In this document: positions 42,121 through 50,462 of the stretch, piece by piece
Position numbering within the stretch: the stretch's first letter is position 1
Layout: every line of letters begins with the position of its first letter
NCBI GenBank assembly: GCA_031274365.1
Contig: JAISQF010000002.1
Span: forward strand, 48,914-112,913
Length of the DNA: 64,000 bases
Direction: 5' to 3'
Source: Elusimicrobiota bacterium
Lineage (GTDB): Bacteria > Elusimicrobiota > Endomicrobiia > Endomicrobiales > Endomicrobiaceae
Notes under the pieces: generated by a model
Told to the model about the DNA's origin: nothing
Databases searched by the model: none
Seen by the model: the letters and a program-made list of their open reading frames with translations, nothing else
Program-made: the position numbers and the translations under genes

Positions 42121-43404
42121 TTATAAATTGTCATACACGTCTTCTATCAATGTGAGGGATCCTTTATATCCCGCGATACATCGATTAAAAACCAATCTCT
42201 CAGTCATGGGAAAAGTAAGTTCTAAAAACTGTATTCCTTTTTCCATAGCAAATTCTATTTCATTTGCGCTTCCCAATAAGAGAGTAATATCATGTTTTTT
42301 TAATTCCTCAATTATATTGTAATAATCGCTTTCAAAAATAATTTTTGGCGGTTTTATATATTCCAGATTCTTTATTTCTTTTTCAATCTCGTCTTTATCC
42401 GATTGATGATATAAAGAGTCGGTGACTATGGAGACTACAGGAGTAAAACTATAATCGTTAGCCAAAAATTTGGTGAGACCTATTGTTGAATTTGCGTCTC
42501 CGACGACGGCAAATTTTTTCCAACTGAGTTTTCCAATTGCCTGCTCGTAAAAATAATAAACGTATTTTTCATTTTCCTCTATAACTTTTTCGACCAAATT
42601 TTTATCAATATTTAACGTTTTGCCTATTTTGCGTATAAAATTACTCGTGTCCGTAGCGCCTATCGGCGTTGAGGAAAAACGAATTGACGGGACATTGAAT
42701 TTTTCTAAATATGTTTTTTGCGTGCCTTTCAAAAGCCACGGATTTACTATGATGTTTAGAGCGGCGGCTCCCGACTTTTCTATATTTTTAATACTCTGTC
42801 CATAACCAAAAAAAGAATTCACCTCTAAACCCAAAGCATTTAATATTCTTGTAAGCTCTTCAATATTTCCCTCCCAAAACGGTTCGTGATAAGGCATAAT
42901 GCCGATAAGATTTACAAGATTTTTTTGTTTTATTTTGCTTTCCTTAACTATGTAATCTGTAAAAGCCTTAAAAGCCGCTTCATATCCTAAAAAAGAATCG
43001 CCTGCAAAACCCGGCGTTTCTATGGGATAAACCGGATAATTCTTTTTGCGAAAATCCTCGGCGATATTTTTTATATCGTCGCCTATAATTGCCGAAGTGC
43101 ATCCGTTTAATATAAAGTATGCGTCGGCGTCTATTATGTCAAGGCAGCCCTGAATTTCATCGCGCAGCTTTTGTTCTCCTCCAAATACCACTTCTCTTTC
43201 AAGCATATTGGTAGAGGGGATGGAAACTCCCGATAAAAAATAAGGAATTTTCCCGCCGCTTTGTAAAACTTCTCCCGCCGTTATTTGCATGCAGCAACCC
43301 GGGCCGCTATGAAGAATAGGGCATAGACGTCCGACTGCGGCCAAGACGGCGTTTATTCCTCCTAAAACACAATTTCCTCTCGGACTTTCCAACATTTGCG
43401 GCAT
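42121..43404 (-). CDS. NifK/NifN-like nitrogenase component 1 beta-type subunit
   Basis: 427 aa; P-cluster-type Cys positions RGNCVLGG, SGPGCCM, NGCTSAIIGDD. Confidence 0.87.
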   Translation of the reverse strand: MPQMLESPRGNCVLGGINAVLAAVGRLCPILHSGPGCCMQITAGEVLQSGGKIPYFLSGVSIPSTNMLEREVVFGGEQKLRDEIQGCLDIIDADAYFILNGCTSAIIGDDIKNIAEDFRKKNYPVYPIETPGFAGDSFLGYEAAFKAFTDYIVKESKIKQKNLVNLIGIMPYHEPFWEGNIEELTRILNALGLEVNSFFGYGQSIKNIEKSGAAALNIIVNPWLLKGTQKTYLEKFNVPSIRFSSTPIGATDTSNFIRKIGKTLNIDKNLVEKVIEENEKYVYYFYEQAIGKLSWKKFAVVGDANSTIGLTKFLANDYSFTPVVSIVTDSLYHQSDKDEIEKEIKNLEYIKPPKIIFESDYYNIIEELKKHDITLLLGSANEIEFAMEKGIQFLELTFPMTERLVFNRCIAGYKGSLTLIEDVYDNL

Positions 43405-43435
43405 ACTGTCTCCTTTTGTTAAATTTATTTTTAAT

Positions 43436-44881
43436 TTAAGACTGAACTTTTTTTATATATTTGAAAGGATCTTCTTTATACCAACTCTCTTTATAAGGGA
43501 GCCTTGCGTATTTTGAAAGTTTTTTATTAAAGCCGGGATTTTCCATTTGATCGGCTATTTTATTTCCTAAATATAATATTCCGTCATAACCCATAGTTGG
43601 TCTTTTTCCTTCGAGAATATGCGTGGTGGGAATTCCCAATCTCGCCGACCAGTGAGGAACTCCTATAAAAAGATCGGGCTTTAAACGTTTGACGATATTT
43701 ACTTGTTCAAAAGGCTGCATATTTGCAATATCGACGATAAAATCTCCATAAATTTTATTTAAATATTGAATGTCGTCTTGAGCGTCGCCGTCATAAACTG
43801 GAGTTTCAAGCCCGACAAGTTTCATTCCGAAATCCTCGATTAAAAGAGCGGCCGCAAAAGATCTTCCCGTTCCACCGCAGACAAAAACTCTTTTGCCTTC
43901 AAGTCTTGATTTTATTTTGTCTATTTCCGGTTGTATTCTTTTATGTTCTTGTTCGATAATTTTTAACGCTTCTTTTTCTTTCCCCACAATTTTTGCTATC
44001 CCTAAAAACCATGAATCCGTATTTCTTAAACCCACGGGCATTACTGTGTGCGAAAAAGGTATGTCGTATTTATCTTTTAATTCTTGCATAAATTCGTCGG
44101 CAAAAACTTTACAAATCGAAGTTGAAACTTGAGCGACCGTCATTTTTCTCATTTTTTCAAGAGAGCTAAAAAAAGGAACATAATTTGCCCGCAGACCTAA
44201 AAGCGAAAGCATTCTTTCCATTTCCAATTGATCTTTATAGCTCACCGTAGTCGGAGCAAATAAATTTACAAGTCCTTCCTCTTTGGGATTTTTTTCATCT
44301 TTTAGAATATACTTTGATATTGCTCTAAAAGCCGCGTCAAAACCGCTGGCGCAAATTTTTGACTTAAAACCCTCGCAATGAATTGGAACGATAATAGCTT
44401 CCATATCTTTTTGCATTTTTGCCGCTATGCCGTCGATATCGTCGGCGATTATTCCCGAAGCACAGGAAGCGAAAATAAAAATAACTTTTGGATTATAACG
44501 GTCTCTGGCCGCGAGTATAGACTGAACGAGTTTTTTCTCGCCGCCCATAATAATATCGTTTTGATCTAAATTTGAGACGATAATCCGCGGACTTCTATAA
44601 ACCTTTTTACCTCTATGCGCCTGGCCGACTCTATATCTATCGACGGAAGTGACGCTGCATCCTATACAACCTTGCGGAGAGTGAATTATAAAAACAGAAT
44701 CTTCTAAAGATAATAAAGAGCCTATGCTGTTGATTTCCTGACATTGCAATCCTTGGGCAAAAGTTCTGTCCATAGTTTCCATTTTTCTTTCTCTAAAACG
44801 GCATTCCATATCTTTACTTTTTCCGCAGCCGTCGGCATAAGTGTAAGGTCTCTGTTCTCTTATTTTGTATTCTTCAGCCAT
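43436..44881 (-). CDS. NifD/NifE-like nitrogenase component 1 alpha-type subunit
   Basis: 481 aa; LQCQEIN, SPQGCIGC, ASCASGIIADD; SICKVFADEFMQELKDKYDIPF; THILEGKRPTMGYDGILYLGNKIAD. Confidence 0.88.
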   Translation of the reverse strand: MAEEYKIREQRPYTYADGCGKSKDMECRFRERKMETMDRTFAQGLQCQEINSIGSLLSLEDSVFIIHSPQGCIGCSVTSVDRYRVGQAHRGKKVYRSPRIIVSNLDQNDIIMGGEKKLVQSILAARDRYNPKVIFIFASCASGIIADDIDGIAAKMQKDMEAIIVPIHCEGFKSKICASGFDAAFRAISKYILKDEKNPKEEGLVNLFAPTTVSYKDQLEMERMLSLLGLRANYVPFFSSLEKMRKMTVAQVSTSICKVFADEFMQELKDKYDIPFSHTVMPVGLRNTDSWFLGIAKIVGKEKEALKIIEQEHKRIQPEIDKIKSRLEGKRVFVCGGTGRSFAAALLIEDFGMKLVGLETPVYDGDAQDDIQYLNKIYGDFIVDIANMQPFEQVNIVKRLKPDLFIGVPHWSARLGIPTTHILEGKRPTMGYDGILYLGNKIADQMENPGFNKKLSKYARLPYKESWYKEDPFKYIKKVQS

Positions 44882-44901
44882 AAATCCTCCGTTATATTCC
44901 T

Positions 44902-45657
44902 TTATATATTGTATTCTATAGGTGAAATTCTGCTTAAAAATTGTTTTGTTCTTTCTTTTTTCGGCCGTAAAAAAATATCGTCCGGACTTCCTTCTTCCAC
45001 TACAAATCCATCGTCCATAAAAACAACTTTATGTGCGACGCCTTGAGCAAAAGACATTTCATGTGTTACTATTATTATTGTCGTGTTATTTTGAGCCGAC
45101 GCTATCTTTTTAATTATTCCAAGAGTCTCGCCGATAAGTTCCGGATCAAGGGCCGATGTCGGTTCGTCAAATAAAATAACATCCGGATTAAGAGCCAAAG
45201 CTCTTGCTATTGCCACTCTTTGCTGCTGTCCGCCTGATAATTGAGAGGGGAAACAATCGTATTTATCCGCAAGTCCCATTTCATCTAAATGATGTTTGGC
45301 AATTTCAGCAGCTTTTGATTTTGGAATTTTTCTTGCGACGACCAACCCTTCCATAACATTTCCAATCGCCGTTTTATTGTTAAACAAATTATAATTTTGG
45401 AAAACGAAAGCCGTCTTTTGTCTAATTTCAAAAATATCTTTTTTATGAACTTTTGTGAAATTAACGGTCTTATCCGATATGGTCAACTCTCCGCCGTCGG
45501 CGCGCTCTAAAAAATTTATGCATCTGAGTAAGGTGGTTTTTCCCGATCCGCTCGGACCTAAAATGACAATCACTTCTCCCGTTTGAACGGATAAGGAAAC
45601 ATCTTTCAAGACTTGTTTATTTCCAAAAGATTTTTTTATATTTTTAATTTCTAACAT
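44902..45657 (-). CDS. Amino-acid ABC transporter ATP-binding protein
   Basis: GPSGSGKTTLLRCINFLE, LSGGQQQRVAIARALALNPDVILFDEPTSALDPE. Confidence 0.93.
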   Translation of the reverse strand: MLEIKNIKKSFGNKQVLKDVSLSVQTGEVIVILGPSGSGKTTLLRCINFLERADGGELTISDKTVNFTKVHKKDIFEIRQKTAFVFQNYNLFNNKTAIGNVMEGLVVARKIPKSKAAEIAKHHLDEMGLADKYDCFPSQLSGGQQQRVAIARALALNPDVILFDEPTSALDPELIGETLGIIKKIASAQNNTTIIIVTHEMSFAQGVAHKVVFMDDGFVVEEGSPDDIFLRPKKERTKQFLSRISPIEYNI

Positions 45658-45769
45658 AAATGCCTTTCCTATTTTTTATAAAGTTTGAGGATATTTCATT
45701 TTTATTATTTTGTTTCACTCGTCTTAAAAATCGCTGGAACTAAACCAATTTCGGATTTAATTCATAGTA

Positions 45770-45799
45770 ATAATATATGCTTTGTTGGAATAAATTCAA
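45770..45799 (-). promoter_or_regulatory. Putative promoter of the nitrogenase-like operon
   Basis: Minus strand TTGAAT (45799-45794), 18-bp spacer, TATTAT (45775-45770). Confidence 0.35.
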
Positions 45800-45825
45800 T
45801 GATTACATATTAATCATATATGATT
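45799..45825. promoter_or_regulatory. Overlapping palindromes, candidate operator
   Basis: ATGATTA-CATAT-TAATCAT (45799-45817) overlapping the perfect palindrome AATCATATATGATT (45812-45825). Confidence 0.4.
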
Positions 45826-46194
45826 TGCTTTGACTTGTCAAGCGATATTATTAAATACTTTTTATGATTAGAAACCTAATTGCAGACTTGATATACAACT
45901 TTATATTAAACAATTAAGCATTTTAGTATAATCAAAATAAATGATATCATTGTTGCGTTTTACATAATCTTATAAAAAGGCGGATAGACTGCAGATTAAA
46001 TTTCTGAGGTTGTGGGATAATAATATAAGTGTGAAAGTATATTATGTTCAATGTGTTTATAACATAGCTATTTACATTTGTAAAATAAAATGATATATGT
46101 TTATAAATTGTTTATAATAATAAGCAAAACTTTTTCAAATTTTATCACAGCGATAATAAGTTCTGTGATCGATTTGAACAAAATGGAGAAGAAA

Positions 46195-46956
46195 ATGAAG
46201 ACTTTTTACTTTACGGGGACTGGAAATTCTTTAAGTGTTGCAAAAAAAATAGGGGGGAATTTGTGTTCCATTCCCCAAATGATAAAAAATAAAGAGTTTT
46301 TTCATGAAGACGACGCTATTGGAATAGTTTTTCCCTGTTATGGATTTGATGTTCCAAATATAGTTCGGGAATTTTTGAGCAAAGCGACATTAAAAGCAAA
46401 TTATTTTTTTGCAATAATGACTTATGGAAATATGTCGGGGGCGGGATTACAGAATCTTGAAAAGTTGGCAAAAGAAAAAAATATAAAATTTCACTATACA
46501 AATGAGATACTTATGATTGATAATTTTTTACCCGGGTTTGACATAAACGTCCAATTAAAAAACGAGCAAAAGAAAGATATAGATAGACAATTGATTGCGA
46601 TAGTAAATGATATCAAATACAGAAAAGTTAATTTGGTAAAAAAGAAAGGAATTTTTACGAGAATGTTTTCGGCTATTGTCAGCAAAATGTTATCCATCAC
46701 CGGTCTTGAAGATAAAAATTTCAGAGTCGATAAAAGTTGTATAAAATGCGGAAATTGCGCAAAAGTATGCCCGCGCGCAAATATAACTGTTGAAACTGAA
46801 AATCCCGTTTATCATCATAGATGTGAATATTGCATGGCTTGTATAAACGCTTGTCATCTCACAAGCATTCATATAAAAGGCGAAAAAAATGCAAAACGTT
46901 TTAGAAATAGAAATATAACTTTACAAGAGATTATAAATTCTAATAATTGTTTGTAA
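46195..46956 (+). CDS. EFR1-like flavodoxin/2x[4Fe-4S] ferredoxin protein (ORF track start 46090; ATG 46195 has a GGAGAAG RBS)
   Basis: FYFTGTGNSLSVAKKIG flavodoxin P-loop; CIKCGNCAKVCPRANI and CEYCMACINACHLTSI clusters. Confidence 0.87.
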   Translation: MKTFYFTGTGNSLSVAKKIGGNLCSIPQMIKNKEFFHEDDAIGIVFPCYGFDVPNIVREFLSKATLKANYFFAIMTYGNMSGAGLQNLEKLAKEKNIKFHYTNEILMIDNFLPGFDINVQLKNEQKKDIDRQLIAIVNDIKYRKVNLVKKKGIFTRMFSAIVSKMLSITGLEDKNFRVDKSCIKCGNCAKVCPRANITVETENPVYHHRCEYCMACINACHLTSIHIKGEKNAKRFRNRNITLQEIINSNNCL

Positions 46957-47004
46957 TTTTATTTTGTTATTGGCGCTGCTGTTTTCAACCCGCAACCTGA
47001 TATA

Positions 47005-47028
47005 GACATTGTCTAATTAGATAATGTC
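47005..47028. terminator. Palindrome between convergent genes, possible bidirectional terminator
   Basis: GACATTGTCTAA/TTAGATAATGTC, at the end of yajQ and downstream of the ferredoxin gene. Confidence 0.35.
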
Positions 47029-47524
47029 ATCTATAATTAGTAAATTGCAATGGAACGGAAAAAGTTTTTTCTTTTAAATAAGTAATTACCGCCTGCAAAT
47101 CGTCTTTTTTGGCTGATATTACTTTTACTTTTGAACCGTCGATTTGAGTTTGCACTTTAATCTTTGAATCTTTTATAAGTTTTACCAATTCCTTAGCTTT
47201 GTCGGCGGCAAGTCCTGAAATTATATCAGCATTTTGTCTGATATGTCCTTCAAAAGCTTTTTCAAGAGTTTTATAATTTAGAGCTTTTATAGATACTCCT
47301 CTTTTTGCAAGACGTCCCTCTAAAATATCTTTTAAGGATTTTAATTTGAATTCATCGTCCGCTATCAAAATAATTTTGTTTTCATTTTTATTTAGCTCGA
47401 TGGACGATTTGCTTCCCTTAAAATCAAATCTTGTGGCAAGCTCTTTCTGAGCTTGATTTATCGCATTTTCAATTTCCATCATATTTACTTCAGAAACAAT
47501 ATCAAAAGAAAATTTGTCAGCCAT
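47027..47524 (-). CDS. yajQ: YajQ family nucleotide-binding protein
   Basis: FSFDIVSEVNMMEIENAINQAQKELATRFDFKGSKSSIE; 165 aa. Confidence 0.93.
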   Translation of the reverse strand: MADKFSFDIVSEVNMMEIENAINQAQKELATRFDFKGSKSSIELNKNENKIILIADDEFKLKSLKDILEGRLAKRGVSIKALNYKTLEKAFEGHIRQNADIISGLAADKAKELVKLIKDSKIKVQTQIDGSKVKVISAKKDDLQAVITYLKEKTFSVPLQFTNYR

Positions 47525-47594
47525 TTTTTTCTCCTTATAAATAATTTGAATTAAATTTCTCTCTGGGTTTTTTATAAAATAATTCTGCTAATTT

Positions 47595-49256
47595 TTACTT
47601 CTGCTCATATTTTAGCGTTTTTGTAGTCATATCCGTGATAAACGAATCGCCGAAATATTGTATCGGTCCGGGAAATAAATAACACTCCTCAATAGCCCAT
47701 TTGTCCTTAACTTTTTGAAATTGCTTAAAAGGTTTGCCGTTTAAGTCAACCAAAGTTTTTTGTATGACGGGTCTATTATGTCCTTTCCTTCTCTCAATAT
47801 TCATCATCATTGTGATAGGTACGCCGCCGCATATCCATTGTTTGGGAGGTTTAACTAAATTTCTTATCGACGAAATATAACTTGTCAAACCGTTAAGCGC
47901 CAATATCGCCGCATTATATCCTAAAGTATAAGTGTAATTGGCGTCAAAATTGGTCGGAATACCGCAGCGTCCTTCATATCCGAAAAAATGCGTAATAGCC
48001 GCAAATTTATCATCATATAAATTTTCTTTTTTTAATTGAGCTAATTTTTTATGAGTCATTTCGATTAAGAGTTTTTCCGTTTCAATTTGCGAGACTAAAA
48101 CGTTTCCGTGCGGATCTCTGTCCAATAGAAGTTGAGAGGCTATTTGAGAGGGAATACTTTTTAACAAATTGGACAAATTGGACGGAAGTTTTTCGTATAA
48201 GAAATTTTTCTTTTGCTCTATGGAAAAATCATTTGGAAAATTTGCGCTTGCAAGAGCGTCGTTTAGAGCCGATATAAGCTCTTTTATTTCGGGAATAAAT
48301 TCAATCAATCCCTCGGGCACTAAAACGATTCCATATTTTTTTCCCTCTTTACTTCTGCGGACTATAATGTCTGCTATGCTGTCAACAACTTGGGCAAGGG
48401 TCATTTTTTTTGCGGATATTTCCTCGCCTATTAAAACTATATTTGGCTGAGTCTTAAAGCCGACTTCAAGCGTTATGTGAGAAGCGCTTCTGCCCATCAG
48501 TCTTATGAAATGCCAATATTTTCTCGAAGAATAAGCGTCGCGGCAAATATTACCCGCAAGCTCAGCGTAAATTTTTGTAGCCGTGTCAAAACCAAAAGAA
48601 GTTTCGATATATTTATTTTTCAAATCTCCGTCTATTGTTTTTGGAACGCCGATAACATTGCAATCAATATTATTAGCCCGCATAAATTCCGCTAAAAAAG
48701 CGGCGTTTGTATTTGAATCGTCTCCGCCTATGATTACCAATGCGTTAAGTTTATTTTCTATTAAATTGTTTTTTACTTTCTCAAACTGTTCCGGGGTTTC
48801 TATTTTTGTTCTGCCTGATTGAATAAAATCAAATCCGCCCGTATTTCTATAATCATGTAATGTTTTTTCGGTTATAACTTTGTATTTATTTTCAAGTATT
48901 CCAGAAGGTCCTCCCGAAAAACCTATTAAAGAATTTTTCGCATTAGCTTTTTTTAGACAATCAAAAATACCAGCTATAACATTATGTCCTCCCGGTGCTT
49001 GTCCGCCCGAGAGAACCACGCCGACTTTTAATTGCTTCTTTTTAATTTCTAAATTTTTTCCTTTGACAAGCTCGACTAAAGGAAGTCCGTAAGTATTTGG
49101 AAAAATCGCTTTGAGCTCTTCTTGATTTGATATGGAATTTGTCGCGGAACCTCTTTTTATTTTAATATTAGCAGGATCGGATTTTAAGGTGTCGGGCAAT
49201 TGCGGTTTGAACTTACGTCTTTCAATTTGAATTTCTGAACATTGAATTCTTGACAT
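47595..49256 (-). CDS. pfp: Diphosphate (PPi)-dependent 6-phosphofructokinase, long form
   Basis: VGVVLSGGQAPGGHNVIAG, IGGDDSNTNAA, GVPKTIDGDLKN, HFFGYEGRCG; 553 aa. Confidence 0.92.
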   Translation of the reverse strand: MSRIQCSEIQIERRKFKPQLPDTLKSDPANIKIKRGSATNSISNQEELKAIFPNTYGLPLVELVKGKNLEIKKKQLKVGVVLSGGQAPGGHNVIAGIFDCLKKANAKNSLIGFSGGPSGILENKYKVITEKTLHDYRNTGGFDFIQSGRTKIETPEQFEKVKNNLIENKLNALVIIGGDDSNTNAAFLAEFMRANNIDCNVIGVPKTIDGDLKNKYIETSFGFDTATKIYAELAGNICRDAYSSRKYWHFIRLMGRSASHITLEVGFKTQPNIVLIGEEISAKKMTLAQVVDSIADIIVRRSKEGKKYGIVLVPEGLIEFIPEIKELISALNDALASANFPNDFSIEQKKNFLYEKLPSNLSNLLKSIPSQIASQLLLDRDPHGNVLVSQIETEKLLIEMTHKKLAQLKKENLYDDKFAAITHFFGYEGRCGIPTNFDANYTYTLGYNAAILALNGLTSYISSIRNLVKPPKQWICGGVPITMMMNIERRKGHNRPVIQKTLVDLNGKPFKQFQKVKDKWAIEECYLFPGPIQYFGDSFITDMTTKTLKYEQK

Positions 49257-49382
49257 TTTACTCCTCCAATCTTTTTTTGCGTTATCTAAATTATCTTGTA
49301 AGGCTGCGCTATTATAGCATAAGATAATAAAGAGCTTAATTTATAAAATGCTGCAAAATCAATAAATATAAAATAGATTCTT

Positions 49383-50462
49383 TTATTTTCTAATAGTGCT
49401 TAACATATAAGCGCCCAGAATTAAAAATATAAAGTTAGGCATCCAAGCCGCTAAGAAAGGCGTGATAATATAATTTTGCCCCATAGACTGCGTTATTGCC
49501 TGAACGCCCCAATAGACAAAAGTCATAGCCAGAGCGAGAGTAAAACTAATTATTTTACCGAATTGATTATTCATTCCAAAAGCAAAAGGTATGCCTATCA
49601 TCATCACTATTAAATGACAAAAAATCGTCGCATATCTTATGTTTAAGACTATGCGGGCTTTTATGGCGTCATAGCCGAATAATCTTAATTGATTTATATA
49701 TTTTTTAAATTCTTTTGTCGTCATAGTTTCAAAATGAACGTCTTTAATCGCAAGATCGTCGGGAGATAAACTAATTGCGGAATTATATTCGCTAAATACT
49801 TCTTCAGTCCAAGCATTGTCTATAAAATCTCTTTCGATGCCGTTTTCAAGAATCCAAAAATTATCTTTCCATTGGGCTTTTTCCGCAATAACAAGTTTTT
49901 TTATATGGAAATTATCGTCATAATATTCAATGACAATGTCCTCCATAATTCTTTCTTCAGTGTTTAGATATTGAGCGGTCAGTCTTATATTATTGTCTAA
50001 AGACACGACTAAATCCTCAAATTCAGTTATTACCGTCATTGGTTTTTTTTCTATCTTTTCTCTTTGAATAATTTCATTTAGATAGACGGTTTTAGGAACT
50101 ATAAATTCTCTTGCCGCCAAATCTGCCGCTCCTATAAAAAAACCTATGATAAGAAACATCGTTATAATTTTCCATAAATTTATTCCCGCGGCTTTTATAG
50201 CCGTTATCTCATTTTTTTTCGCCAAATCCCCGAGAGAAAAAAGCAGAGCCAACAATGTGGCTATGGGAAGAACTTGTATCGTCCACCAAGGAAGTTTTGT
50301 GAGCAAATGAGCTATGATAAGTCCAAAAGACGCATCGTATTCAATATAAAAAGCTATTTGTCTAAAGAGCTCTGAAATAAGAACGACAACGCCGAAAGCC
50401 AGCGCCGTGACTATAAAAATTTTTAAGAATTTCTTTGATATATACAAATAGATAATTTTCAT
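49383..50462 (-). CDS. lptG: LptG/LptF-family LPS export permease (internal ATG at 50462 preferred; ORF track start 50525)
   Basis: MKIIYLYISKKFLKIF; six-TM YjgP/YjgQ pattern; IKAAGINLWKI; overlaps the stop of the adjacent paralogue. Confidence 0.85.
   Translation of the reverse strand: MKIIYLYISKKFLKIFIVTALAFGVVVLISELFRQIAFYIEYDASFGLIIAHLLTKLPWWTIQVLPIATLLALLFSLGDLAKKNEITAIKAAGINLWKIITMFLIIGFFIGAADLAAREFIVPKTVYLNEIIQREKIEKKPMTVITEFEDLVVSLDNNIRLTAQYLNTEERIMEDIVIEYYDDNFHIKKLVIAEKAQWKDNFWILENGIERDFIDNAWTEEVFSEYNSAISLSPDDLAIKDVHFETMTTKEFKKYINQLRLFGYDAIKARIVLNIRYATIFCHLIVMMIGIPFAFGMNNQFGKIISFTLALAMTFVYWGVQAITQSMGQNYIITPFLAAWMPNFIFLILGAYMLSTIRK

Noticed and set aside
37685-44881. BchLNB/ChlLNB or CfbCD (tetrapyrrole reductase) interpretation of the NifHDK-like genes
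   Set aside because: A NifB-like radical SAM and NifX-like protein are co-encoded, cofactor Cys and His ligand positions appear retained, and no tetrapyrrole genes are nearby.
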